A DNA stretch of 53,338 nucleotides from Alsobacter ponti (GTDB lineage Bacteria; Pseudomonadota; Alphaproteobacteria; Rhizobiales; Beijerinckiaceae): the NCBI RefSeq assembly GCF_024294805.1, contig NZ_JANCLU010000026.1:1-53338 (forward strand), in the 5' to 3' direction. Both the position numbers and the translations under genes were made by a program. Shown here piece by piece: positions 46,550 to 53,338 of this stretch. The notes beneath the pieces were generated by a model. The model was given only the letters and a program-made list of their open reading frames with translations. It did no database searches and was not told where the DNA came from. The number at the start of each line of letters is the position of its first letter. Positions within the stretch are counted from its first letter, which is position 1.

Positions 46550-47737
46550 ATGAGTCGAGCCGTGCTGCTGCGCAACGTCCGCCCCCTCGGCGGGCCCGCG
46601 ACCGACGTGGCGATCGTCGACGGGCGCTTCGCCGCGACCGCCTCGCCCGAGGCCGACATCATCGACGGGCAGGGGCTTCTCATGCTGCCCGGCCTCGTCG
46701 AGGCCCACACCCATCTCGACAAGAACCTCTTCGGGATGAAGTGGTACCGCAACGAGATCGGGCCGCGCCGCATCGACCGCATCGAGACCGACAGGCGCGA
46801 GAAGAAGCGGCTCGGCATCGATCCGGCCCGCCAGTCGATGCGGCAGGCCGTCGCCACGCTGGCGCTCGGCGTCACCGCCATCCGCACCCATGTCGACGTC
46901 GACACCGAGATCGGGGTCGCCAACGTGGCCGGCGTGCTGGAGACCCGCGAGAAGCTGGCCGGATGGGTCGACATCCAGATCGTCGCGTTCCCGCAGAGCG
47001 GCATGCTGATCCGCCCGGGCACGCAAGAGCTGATGGAGGAGGCGCTGCGCCTGGGGGCCGACATCGTCGGGGGCATCGACCCCGCCTCCATCGACCGCGA
47101 CCCCGTCGCCCATCTCGATGCGGTGTTCGCGATGGCGCAGAGCCACGGCAAGCCCATTGACCTGCACCTGCACGAGCCCGGCGAGCTGGGGGCGTTCTGC
47201 CTCGAGCTGATCGTGGAGCGCACGCGCGCGTTGGGGATGCAGGGGCGCGTCATGGTCGACCACGCCTATTGCCTGGGCATGCTCGAGGCCGCGACGCTCG
47301 ATACGCTCGCCGCCAGCCTCGCGGACGCCGGGGTGGCGGTGATGACGGCGGGTCCGCCCGGCCGGCCGGCGCCGGCCGTGAAGCGTCTGCGCGAGGCCGG
47401 CGTGGTGGTGTGCGGCGGATCGGACGGGCCGCGCGGCACGTGGGAGCCCTACGGCCGCGGCGACATGCTGCAGCGCGCCACCATGATCGGCCAGCGCAAC
47501 GGCTTCACGCGCGACGAGGACCTGGAACTGGCGCTCGACGTATGCACCGTCCAGGGCGCGCGCGCCCTCGGGCTCGCCGGCTACGGGCTGGCGGAGGGCT
47601 GCGTCGCCGACCTCGTTCTCGTCGACGCCGAGACGGCAGCGGAAGCCGTGGCCGCGCCCCCGCCGCGCCGCGTCGTCGTCAAGGCCGGGCGCGTGGTGGC
47701 GCGCGACGGGGAGACCATCGGCATCGCCGCGCCCTGA
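46550..47737 (+). CDS. Amidohydrolase, cytosine deaminase (CodA)-like
   Basis: 395 residues; AGGAGA at 46539-46544 precedes the ATG. CodA-group metal site: H53 and H55 in EAHTHLDKN, Q149 in FPQSG, H206/H208 in DLHLHEPGE with E209, H238 in VDHAYCLG and D292 in GGSDGPRG. The composite beta-sandwich closes with GCVADLVLVDAE. Hydrolyses an exocyclic amine or ring amide in the cytosol; not necessarily cytosine. Divergent from the Dpp-type operon and preceded by the same operator motif, so the two units are probably co-regulated. Confidence 0.88.
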   Translation: MSRAVLLRNVRPLGGPATDVAIVDGRFAATASPEADIIDGQGLLMLPGLVEAHTHLDKNLFGMKWYRNEIGPRRIDRIETDRREKKRLGIDPARQSMRQAVATLALGVTAIRTHVDVDTEIGVANVAGVLETREKLAGWVDIQIVAFPQSGMLIRPGTQELMEEALRLGADIVGGIDPASIDRDPVAHLDAVFAMAQSHGKPIDLHLHEPGELGAFCLELIVERTRALGMQGRVMVDHAYCLGMLEAATLDTLAASLADAGVAVMTAGPPGRPAPAVKRLREAGVVVCGGSDGPRGTWEPYGRGDMLQRATMIGQRNGFTRDEDLELALDVCTVQGARALGLAGYGLAEGCVADLVLVDAETAAEAVAAPPPRRVVVKAGRVVARDGETIGIAAP

Positions 47738-47746
47738 GGCGCGAGG

Positions 47747-48481
47747 TCAGAGACCTTCCGCCTTGGCGTAGGCGCTGAGGACGTCGCGGATGTCCTGCTC
47801 GCCGCCGGGCAGCAGCGCCCGGTGGGTGATGGCGTGCAGATGGCTGGTCATCAGGTCGCCGGCGCGCGCCGGGTCGCCGGCGAGCAGCGCCGCCAGAACC
47901 TCGCGATGCTCGGACACGCCGCACTCCGCCGAATGCGGCCGGCCGTAGAGCGCCAGGATCAGCGAGCAGCGCGACACCACCTCGTTGACGTAGCGCGCCA
48001 GCAGGGCGTTGGCGGTCATCTCGGCGAGCAAAGTGTGGAACTCGCCGGCGAGGCGGATCGAGGTCGCCGTGTCCCGGCCGGCGGCCTTCTCCTCCTCGGC
48101 CACGTGGGCCTCGATGCGCCGGCGCTGCTCGGGCGTGAGCTTGCCGGCGAGCTCCTGCACCACCAGCCGCTCCAGAGCCTCGCGGACGGCAAAGATGCCC
48201 TTGCCGTCCTCCAGGCTCGGCTGCGCGACGCAGGCGCCCCGGTTGGGGCGCAGCTCCACCAGGCCTTCGCTGTCGAGGCGCAGCAGCGCCTCGCGCACCA
48301 GCGTGCGGCTGACGCCGAGGCGCTCGCCGATGGAGTCCTCGGGCAGCTTGGCGCCCGGCGCGAGCGCCTGTTCGATGATGGCGCGCTTGAGCGTGCGGTA
48401 GACCGCGGTCGACCGCGACACGGCGGACTCCGCGTCCGACCCGTTCTGGCGGCCCCCCCGTCGTTCTCTCGTCGAGCTCAT
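47747..48481 (-). CDS. GntR-family regulator, FadR/FCD type
   Basis: 244 residues. Winged helix (~25-90): VYRTLKRAIIEQALAPGAKLPEDSIGERLGVSRTLVREALLRLDSEGLVELRPNRGACV. FCD ligand domain (~98-230) with helix residues that usually bind metal: FHTLLAEM, EHREVLAAL and SHLHAITH. N-terminal extension of ~25 polar residues. Convergent with the CodA-like gene by nine bases. Probably represses both divergent catabolic units until a small acidic or heterocyclic ligand binds. Confidence 0.92.
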   Translation of the reverse strand: MSSTRERRGGRQNGSDAESAVSRSTAVYRTLKRAIIEQALAPGAKLPEDSIGERLGVSRTLVREALLRLDSEGLVELRPNRGACVAQPSLEDGKGIFAVREALERLVVQELAGKLTPEQRRRIEAHVAEEEKAAGRDTATSIRLAGEFHTLLAEMTANALLARYVNEVVSRCSLILALYGRPHSAECGVSEHREVLAALLAGDPARAGDLMTSHLHAITHRALLPGGEQDIRDVLSAYAKAEGL

Positions 48482-48756
48482 GCGTCCGTCAGCCCCGTTG
48501 CGCCTGCCTTCATGACTAGCCGAGGCCGAGCCCGGCGCAACGGAATTTTCGACGGGGAGGGGAGGCGGCGGGGCGCGGCGGGTGGATGCATGCTCGGCCG
48601 GGACAGAGTCCGTCCGTCGGCTTTCGGAATTATTCCGCGTCGACCTGAGGCTTTGCCGTTGCCGCCCCGCCCGATACTTGCTTTCATCCCGCGGCGAAGA
48701 CTTCGGTCAGTATCGGTGCGGCGGTGGCGATGGGGCCGAGGCGGTCTGGGCTTGCG

Positions 48757-49551
48757 ATGATGGACTGGTTCCTGGACAGCGTCGGCCATCTGCCCGACGA
48801 CCTGATCTTGCTGATCGGCGCCGCGCTGGCGGCGGCGATCGGGCTCGTCGTGGCCGGGCTGTCGCGCCGCTTCATTTTCGTGCCGCACGGCGACAAGCTG
48901 GAGGAGCACGTCAAGCTCTCCGAGATCGTCCACGGCAGCCTGCTGGCGTTCGCCGTGTTCGTCCTCGCCCTCGTGCTCTCGGACGTGCGGGTCAACATGG
49001 GCAAGGCGTCCGACGCTGTCCTGCGCGAGGCCTCGACGCTGGCGCGCCTCGATCGCGAGCTGGAGTTGATCGGCGGCCGCGCGGCGGACGCCGAGCGCGG
49101 GCGGCTTCGCGCCTACGCGACGCAGGTGGTGGACCACGACTGGCCGGCCCTGAGCCAGGCCGAACCGGCTCTCTCGGCCGAGGCGTCGCGCACCATCACG
49201 GCGCTGATCGTCGGCGTGCGCGCCATCGCGGCGGAGCGCGCCGACATCGCCGCCGCGCTGCATGCGCTGCTCGGCCAGCTCGACGAACAGCGGCAGAGCC
49301 GCCTCGAGAGCGCGACGCGGTCCGTCCCCAAGAGCTTCTGGTGGCTGATCGGCCTGTTCCTGATCGGCGCGATGGTGCTGAACGGCCGCCACCGCCTGAA
49401 CGTCGCCAGCGCCTCCCTCATCGGCCTCCACATGGCCGCCATCGGCCTCGTCATGGCGTTCATCCTCGTCATGGACGAACCGTTCCGAGGCGAATCGAGC
49501 GTCTCGCCCCATCCCATCGCGCGGGCGCTGCCGGAGAAGGCGGGGGGCTGA
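48757..49551 (+). CDS. Membrane protein with DUF4239/bestrophin-like layout
   Basis: 264 residues from ATG-ATG at 48757/48760; a GTG at 48724 is in frame. Two N-terminal membrane helices (~17-37 and ~60-78), a long cytosolic or periplasmic helical region (RVNMGKASDAVLREASTLARLDRELELI ... ATQVVDHDWPALSQAEP), and two more helices (~200-250). The RxxxxxEAxxLxRLDREL and YVxxVxxxEWP-like features recall DUF4239. Function unknown; weak similarity to bestrophin channels is inference. The gene has a weak Shine-Dalgarno and stands alone. Confidence 0.68.
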   Translation: MMDWFLDSVGHLPDDLILLIGAALAAAIGLVVAGLSRRFIFVPHGDKLEEHVKLSEIVHGSLLAFAVFVLALVLSDVRVNMGKASDAVLREASTLARLDRELELIGGRAADAERGRLRAYATQVVDHDWPALSQAEPALSAEASRTITALIVGVRAIAAERADIAAALHALLGQLDEQRQSRLESATRSVPKSFWWLIGLFLIGAMVLNGRHRLNVASASLIGLHMAAIGLVMAFILVMDEPFRGESSVSPHPIARALPEKAGG

Positions 49552-49589
49552 GGGGCGGGCGGCTCGGCGATAAGTCGCGGAGGGCCTGA

Positions 49590-49775
49590 GGCGGACGCCA
49601 GTCCGCCCGTTCCCGGAGCCCCGGAGCGAAAGCGAAGGGGAATCCGGGAGCCAGCGCATGGATGTTGCCGCGAAGCGGCGCTTCATGAGTGCTTTCCAAA
49701 GAGCCGCGCTGACGCGTGACATATTGCGCTGGGCCCCGGCTCCGGTTCCGCTATCGCTGCACCGGGCCGGGGACG
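49590..49775 (-). repeat. Dispersed intergenic repeat copy B (about 185 bp)
   Basis: The minus strand of this segment reads GTCCCCGGCCCGGTGCAGCG, AGCGGAACC, then GTCACGCGTCAGCGCG, CGCCGCTTCGCGGCAACATC, CATGCGCTGGCTCCCGGA and GAACGGGCGGACTGGCGTCC, in the same order and spacing as 6429-6613. Flanking palindromes GGCGGAC/GTCCGCC (49590-49607) and GCGGGCC/GGCCCGC (about 49776-49795) are also shared in style. Overall a clear homologue of array A in inverted orientation. Confidence 0.82.
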
Positions 49776-49845
49776 GGCGGGCCGGAGGCCCGCGCCATCG
49801 CACGCCCAAGCGCCCGTCTCCGACCGCCGCGAAAATGCTGGGATC

Positions 49846-49882
49846 GAAAGCGGCTACATGTTAGTTACATGTAACCGCTTTC
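49846..49882. promoter_or_regulatory. 37-bp palindromic operator upstream of the MazEF pair
   Basis: Arms GAAAGCGGCTACATGT (49846-49861) and ACATGTAACCGCTTTC (49867-49882) match at 15 of 16 positions around a 5-base spacer, ending 10 bases before the antitoxin ATG. Position and size fit the autoregulatory site of a type II toxin-antitoxin operon, overlapping the promoter. Confidence 0.8.
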
Positions 49883-49892
49883 GGAGTCCGCC

Positions 49893-50117
49893 ATGGCCGC
49901 CGCATCCACCCCCAAGCCGACGCGCCTGAAGGTCGGGGAGCATCGCGCGCGTCTGCGCGCCCAGGGCCTGCGTCCCATCCAGATTTGGGTGCCGGACGTG
50001 CGGGCCGCCTCGTTCAGGGCCGGGGCCCATCGCCAGTCGCTCAAGGTCGCGGCCAGCCGCCACGCGGCCGAGGATCAGGGGTTCATCGACGCGGCGGCGG
50101 ACTGGGACGAGGCGTGA
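49893..50117 (+). CDS. MazE-family (DUF3018) antitoxin
   Basis: 74 residues. The conserved RLKVGEHRARLRAQGLRPIQIWVPD (residues ~11-35) is diagnostic of the DUF3018 antitoxin family; the acidic C-terminus (HAAEDQGFIDAAADWDEA) would wrap the toxin. Stop overlaps the toxin start (GTGA). The palindrome immediately upstream is the likely self-operator. Confidence 0.9.
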   Translation: MAAASTPKPTRLKVGEHRARLRAQGLRPIQIWVPDVRAASFRAGAHRQSLKVAASRHAAEDQGFIDAAADWDEA

Positions 50118-50470
50118 AACGCGGCGAAGTCTGGACCGTCTCCGGCGGCAAGGACGACGCGGGCAAGCCGCGCCCCGTCGTCATCGTGCAGGACGACGCT
50201 TTCGACGGGACGGATTCGGTCACCATCTGCGCGTTCACGACCGACGCTGCCGACGCGCCGCTGTTCCGCCTGGCCGTGGAGCCGAACGACCGCAACGGCC
50301 TGCGCGCCGCCTGCCGCTTGATGGTGGACAAGATCACCACCGTTCCGAAGTCGAAGTTGGGCAACCGTGTCGGCCGGCTCGACGACGAGGACATGGTGCG
50401 GCTCAATCAGGCGATGATGGTCTTCCTCGGCCTGGCGGTGTCGCCGCGAACGGGGCGGAGGAGCGGGTGA
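50114..50470 (+). CDS. MazF/PemK-type endoribonuclease toxin
   Basis: 118 residues from a GTG at 50114 inside the antitoxin stop. KRGEVWTVSGGKDDAGKPRPVVIVQDDAF carries the GEVW entry strand and the KxRPVVIV core (catalytic Arg). ICAFTTD holds the catalytic-position Thr, and SKLGNRVGRLDDEDMVRLNQAMMVFLGLA is the C-terminal family block. Cleaves single-stranded RNA when the antitoxin is degraded. Complete and apparently functional. Confidence 0.92.
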   Translation: MKRGEVWTVSGGKDDAGKPRPVVIVQDDAFDGTDSVTICAFTTDAADAPLFRLAVEPNDRNGLRAACRLMVDKITTVPKSKLGNRVGRLDDEDMVRLNQAMMVFLGLAVSPRTGRRSG

Positions 50471-50526
50471 CGGGTGGGTGGGTGCGGCGGGTTGGCCGAG
50501 CGGGTTCTCCCAGCCGAACTCGCACG

Positions 50527-50542
50527 CCCTACCTTGGTAGGG
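50527..50542. terminator. Small hairpin in the convergent gap after mazF
   Basis: CCCTACC and GGTAGGG (perfect 7-bp stem, TT loop) lie between the two convergent stops at 50470 and 50590. The loop is very short and no T-run follows, so termination is uncertain. The right arm overlaps the tRNA-like repeat at 50533. Confidence 0.35.
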
Positions 50543-50552
50543 TGGGATTTGA
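50533..50552 (+). repeat. Possible diverged attachment-site copy resembling the tRNA-Ser 3' end
   Basis: CTTGG then TAGGGTGGGATTTGA compares with CTTGG then CGGAAGGGGTGGGATTCGA at 52056-52079 (tRNA-Ser 3' end), in the same orientation. The best block, GTGGGATT-Y-GA, is 10 of 11 identical. Both copies bracket the orphan gene at 50588-51892. Short and imperfect, so chance is not excluded. Confidence 0.3.
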
Positions 50553-50587
50553 GCGCCTTCAGAGCGACACCTCGTGACCGGCGGCAG

Positions 50588-51892
50588 TCACCCTTCTGTA
50601 GTCTTCTCTTCTCCGGCCCCGGTCGCTGCAGTTTGCCTATTCCTGGCAAGGGAATTCCGAGCTACGAATTTCTCCGCCACGCTCCGTACTTCGGCTGCAA
50701 ACGCTGGGCCCGTCTTAAGCGCCTGCCTCACGAGGTCCGACTGAAATAGTTCATGCCACGGGCTGCCGTGGGTTTCCGTTTCGACCAACCTTAGCGGGAG
50801 TTCGTCCAGACGAGTGAGCGCGGAAGCGAGCAGCTTGGTCTCAAGCTCCTTGTCAATACGAGCCGCCTCGCGGCGAAAGCCTTCATATGCACGCGCCACA
50901 GAGGCCTTGAAAGCGTAGTCCTCTGAAAGCTTGAAACGCTGCCCAATTTGCTTCGTAGACAGCCACGCGAACCAGATCGGAGCGCCAACCGACAAGACCG
51001 AAAGCATAAGGTTTGGGATGACGACCGAAATGGGCGGGTTGGGATCCTTGAACAATTCCACCATGGTGGTGATCCGACTAGATCCGTATATGCTGCCGGC
51101 AACGAGGGCCCCGGCCAGCCCGCTGACCCAGAACCACATCGATTTGGCTAGAGTGGAGGAGCGCTCGGCGAATGCTGCCGCAAGCCCCTTGCTCGTCGCA
51201 GCTGAGTACGCGGTTTCACATTTTTGGAGAACGGCCTTGGCCTCCACCTCTGTGTCTGACAGGGCCGCTTCGATCCCTTCGGATTCGTAGCGAAGATCTG
51301 CGATCTGGTCGTGGTCCTGAGTTGCTTGCCGGAGCAGTTCACTCAACTTTTGCCGCGCCTCTTCAAGCGATTCCAGGTCCGCAGGCAACTGATCTGCCGC
51401 ATGGAAGGCTTGCTCGATACGCTCAACCATCGTCGCAAGTGACTCGGTACGTGGCTCCAGTTCATTGAGCCGGGCCTCCATCCCGCGAAGCCGCACACGT
51501 GCCTTGCGAAGCTGCGCAACAGCGTCAGCATGACCACGGTTATCTAGAGCGGTTTCGATTGCCTTTCTCAACCCGCCAAGCGTCAACATGTACGCTGGGA
51601 CAGCTAAATTAGGATTATTCTGAAGCTGAGGGATTGTACTACCTTGAAGATGCCTGAGACGTCTGATGTAGTCTGAGACGCGAGGCTCCCAATCTCCACC
51701 GTGATCGCCTCCCTTCTCGGTAATAGTGTCGATAAGGCTCTGTGCTTCCTCCACTAACTCGGCGCGGGTGAGCCCGGGCACGCTCCAATCATTTTTTGTA
51801 ATGCAAAGCGGTTCATCGTTTGGGATATACGCGTTGAGCTGTCCTATAACTTTTTCAAGTTGATGCTGAACTTCAACGAGCGTTGGATGCAT
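50588..51892 (-). CDS. Orphan coiled-coil protein with a two-helix membrane hairpin, unknown function
   Basis: 434 residues from the ATG at 51892. Residues 1-100 mixed helical; 105-225 predicted coiled coil (RKARVRLRGMEARLNELEPR..., LEEARQKLSELLRQATQD); TM1 about 251-271 and TM2 about 288-312 with a short loop between; 315-434 a charged helical C-terminal domain (EDYAFKASVARAYEGFRREAARIDKELETKLL). No enzymatic motif seen. Base composition is clearly lower in GC and codon use more mixed than the neighbours, so likely acquired. It sits between mazEF and tRNA-Ser. Topology resembles coiled-coil/TM-hairpin effectors, but no named family is recognised. Confidence 0.75.
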   Translation of the reverse strand: MHPTLVEVQHQLEKVIGQLNAYIPNDEPLCITKNDWSVPGLTRAELVEEAQSLIDTITEKGGDHGGDWEPRVSDYIRRLRHLQGSTIPQLQNNPNLAVPAYMLTLGGLRKAIETALDNRGHADAVAQLRKARVRLRGMEARLNELEPRTESLATMVERIEQAFHAADQLPADLESLEEARQKLSELLRQATQDHDQIADLRYESEGIEAALSDTEVEAKAVLQKCETAYSAATSKGLAAAFAERSSTLAKSMWFWVSGLAGALVAGSIYGSSRITTMVELFKDPNPPISVVIPNLMLSVLSVGAPIWFAWLSTKQIGQRFKLSEDYAFKASVARAYEGFRREAARIDKELETKLLASALTRLDELPLRLVETETHGSPWHELFQSDLVRQALKTGPAFAAEVRSVAEKFVARNSLARNRQTAATGAGEEKTTEG

Positions 51893-52057
51893 TATTCCGC
51901 CAGTCGAACACAGACTGTCCCTAAATTTAATATTAATATAATTGTGCGATCAATTCGTATTCGTCTGCTCAGCGAATGACATGACTCTACGCGAGAAGAA
52001 ATTTTGAATCGATCTCAGAAGCGGCTAAACGCAGCAAATATACAGTAGCCAAAATCT
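51893..52057. other. AT-rich gap between tRNA-Ser and the orphan gene
   Basis: 165 bases, notably AT-rich (for example the TTTAATATTAATATAATT run near 51927), unlike the rest of the window. Likely contains the promoter of the orphan gene, read leftward. Consistent with imported DNA. Confidence 0.5.
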
Positions 52058-52147
52058 TGGCGGAAGGGGTGGGATTCGAACCCACGGTGAACTTGCGCCC
52101 ACGGCGGTTTTCAAGACCGCTGCCTTAAACCACTCGGCCACCCTTCC
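52058..52147 (-). tRNA. tRNA-Ser (anticodon TGA)
   Basis: The minus strand starts GGAAGGG (acceptor 5' arm) with GTGGCCGAGTGGTTTAAGGC as D-arm. The anticodon stem-loop is GCGGT-CTTGAAA-ACCGC, anticodon TGA at 52113-52111. A long variable arm typical of class II tRNAs, GGGTTCGAATCCC T-arm, CCCTTCC acceptor 3' arm, discriminator G and encoded CCA (52060-52058) follow. Reads UCA and other UCN codons. Confidence 0.97.
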
Positions 52148-52565
52148 ATGGCGGGCGGACCCGCGCTTCGGCGTGTTCTAGAGCATGGCGGGGAAAAGAG
52201 GAACGGGGGTTCGGCGGCTGTTGACGCGACCGAGGCCGCGCCTCGGGAGTGGGCGCGCCAGCACCTTTCGGCGATCATGGATGCCCCGCCCATCACAGAG
52301 CTCAGTCGCAGCGCCGCGCGACCGGGGAGGGCGGTCCCCCGCCCCGCCGATGTCGCCCCCAGAGAGCGGGGCGTTGCCGCCGCGCAACGGTGGATCTTAT
52401 TCACGGCGCGGGCCGGAACCGGGCCTTGCGCCGTTCATGGACGGACTTTAACAATCCCTTCATCTTGCCGCCGCTATGAATCGCTGTGCGATGGAGGCGG
52501 CGCGTGCGCCTGAATGGCGCAACCGTTCGCGTCGCGCGGAGTGTAGCGGCGTTGGGGGCTTCGTA
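52148..52565. other. 418-bp intergenic region between tRNA-Ser and the RlpA-type gene
   Basis: No open frame has coding character. Promoters for the leftward tRNA (near 52150-52200) and for the rightward lipoprotein gene are expected here, but no clear -35/-10 pair stands out. Confidence 0.4.
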
Positions 52566-53338
52566 ATGCAGGCGAAACAAGGCTTCGCTCGGACTGTGTC
52601 CACGTCCGCACGTGACACGACATCCCCCGATCTCCTTGCTTCTCCCGAGAAAGCCCGAAACTCCTTGCCTTCGTCGGCCGCGCGCGTGGCGCTGGCCGTC
52701 GCCGCCGGCCTCGTCGTCGCCAATTGCTCCTCGCAGAAGATCGCGTCCAAGGGCGGCATCGACCCGAAATACGGCGTCTCCGCGAGCCCGAAGGTCGTCG
52801 CCGACGGCGACCCCGTGCCGAAGGGCGGCGGCCGCGAGCTGATCGGCAAGCCCTACGTCGTCGCCGGCCGCCTCTACACGCCGCGCGAGGTGACCAACTA
52901 TTCCGCCGTCGGCCTGGCGTCGTGGTACGGCCCGTCCTTCCACGGCCGCATGACCGCCAATGGCGAGGTGTTCGACCGCCAGTCGATCTCGGTGGCGCAC
53001 CCGACCATGCCGCTGCCGAGCTACGTGCGCGTCACCAATATCGGCAACGGCCGCTCCATCGTCGCCCGCGTCAACGATCGCGGCCCGTACCACGGCAACC
53101 GCCTGGTCGACGTCTCCGAGCGCGTGGCCGAGGCGCTGGCCTTCCGCAACATCGGCACGGCGCGCGTGAAGGTCGACTATATCGGCCGCGCCTCGACGGC
53201 GGGCAGCGACGACGAGAAGCTCTACGCCACGCTGCGCACCGACGGCACGCCGGCGCGGCTGCGCCTCGATGACGGCGGTGCCGATCATGGTGCGCACGGA
53301 GATCTTGTAGGGCAGCAAAGCGCGCGGTCCCTCGAAGG
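52566..53338 (+). CDS. rlpA: RlpA-family septal ring lytic transglycosylase lipoprotein, 3' end beyond window
   Basis: Open from the ATG at 52566 (GGGGG tract seven bases upstream) to the right edge; a TTG at 52665 would give a more compact signal peptide. A lipoprotein signal ends at C54 in LVVANCSS. The double-psi beta-barrel domain follows: YSAVGLASWYGPSFHGRMTANGEVFD, THPTMPLPSYV-type strand, and catalytic-region RVNDRGPYHGNRLVDVSERVAEAL. The SPOR domain would lie downstream. From about 53268 the codon use changes abruptly; see findings. Cleaves denuded glycan strands at the septum. Confidence 0.9.
   Translation, partial: MQAKQGFARTVSTSARDTTSPDLLASPEKARNSLPSSAARVALAVAAGLVVANCSSQKIASKGGIDPKYGVSASPKVVADGDPVPKGGGRELIGKPYVVAGRLYTPREVTNYSAVGLASWYGPSFHGRMTANGEVFDRQSISVAHPTMPLPSYVRVTNIGNGRSIVARVNDRGPYHGNRLVDVSERVAEALAFRNIGTARVKVDYIGRASTAGSDDEKLYATLRTDGTPARLRLDDGGADHGAHGDLVGQQSARSLE

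Noticed and set aside
44689-47253. Apparent 854-codon frame running from the binding protein into upstream DNA
   Set aside because: The first ~329 codons cover the antisense of the CodA-like gene and the promoter region; the real gene starts at 46266 with a ribosome site and signal peptide.
50490-50520. GTTGGCCGAGCGGGTTCTCCC, looks like a class II tRNA D-arm
   Set aside because: No acceptor, anticodon or T-arm can be paired around it.

Overview
The window is high-GC DNA with strong third-position GC bias. Gene content points to an alphaproteobacterium, most likely Hyphomicrobiales (Rhizobiales): an IalB-family periplasmic protein, HspQ, SdhE, paired secreted and cytosolic cyclophilins beside queA-tgt, an RTX-linked GH16 glycanase, OpgG/D, and several large ABC uptake operons. 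Genus is not decidable from the sequence alone.

Layout. 1-6.3 kb: a PfkB-type sugar kinase cut by the left edge, small unknown genes, a PLP decarboxylase, a GST, and a secreted GH16-RTX glycanase. 6.3-6.7 kb: a hairpin-rich dispersed repeat array. 6.7-17 kb: housekeeping block (K+/H+ antiporter, coaD, two cyclophilins, queA, tgt, sdhE, mfd). 17-21 kb: a minus-strand group with a YejA-like solute-binding protein, a degenerate adenylate-forming protein and a FrnE-like DsbA. 21-32 kb: ialB, hspQ, a malyl-CoA-lyase-like aldolase, an LpxL-type acyltransferase, an AEC transporter, a CaiB/AMACR-type protein, rimO, opgG/D, a HerA-like ATPase and a small M15 peptidase.

32-48.5 kb is a catabolic and uptake region. 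A LysR-SDR pair diverges from a branched-chain-type ABC operon (substrate-binding protein, livG, livF, livH, livM). This converges on a six-gene minus-strand operon: family-5 binding protein, two permeases, a fused double ATPase, an amidohydrolase and a flavin reductase. That operon diverges from a second, CodA-like amidohydrolase, followed by a convergent GntR/FCD regulator. Three copies of an ATTGTATRC motif in the divergent promoter look like the GntR operators. The set reads as import plus hydrolytic catabolism of an unidentified, probably nitrogen-containing small molecule.

48.5-53.3 kb: a DUF4239-like membrane protein, a second inverted copy of the dispersed repeat, a MazE/MazF toxin-antitoxin pair with a 37-bp palindromic operator, an AT-richer orphan gene for a coiled-coil two-TM protein next to tRNA-Ser(UGA), and an RlpA-type lipoprotein gene running off the right edge.

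Most notable: a Tgt that has lost three of the four canonical zinc ligands; the unexplained transport/amidohydrolase locus with its operator set; the orphan membrane protein between tRNA-Ser and a tRNA-3'-end-like repeat; the dispersed repeat family; a truncated ANL-fold protein; and a codon-usage break in the last ~70 bases suggesting a join.
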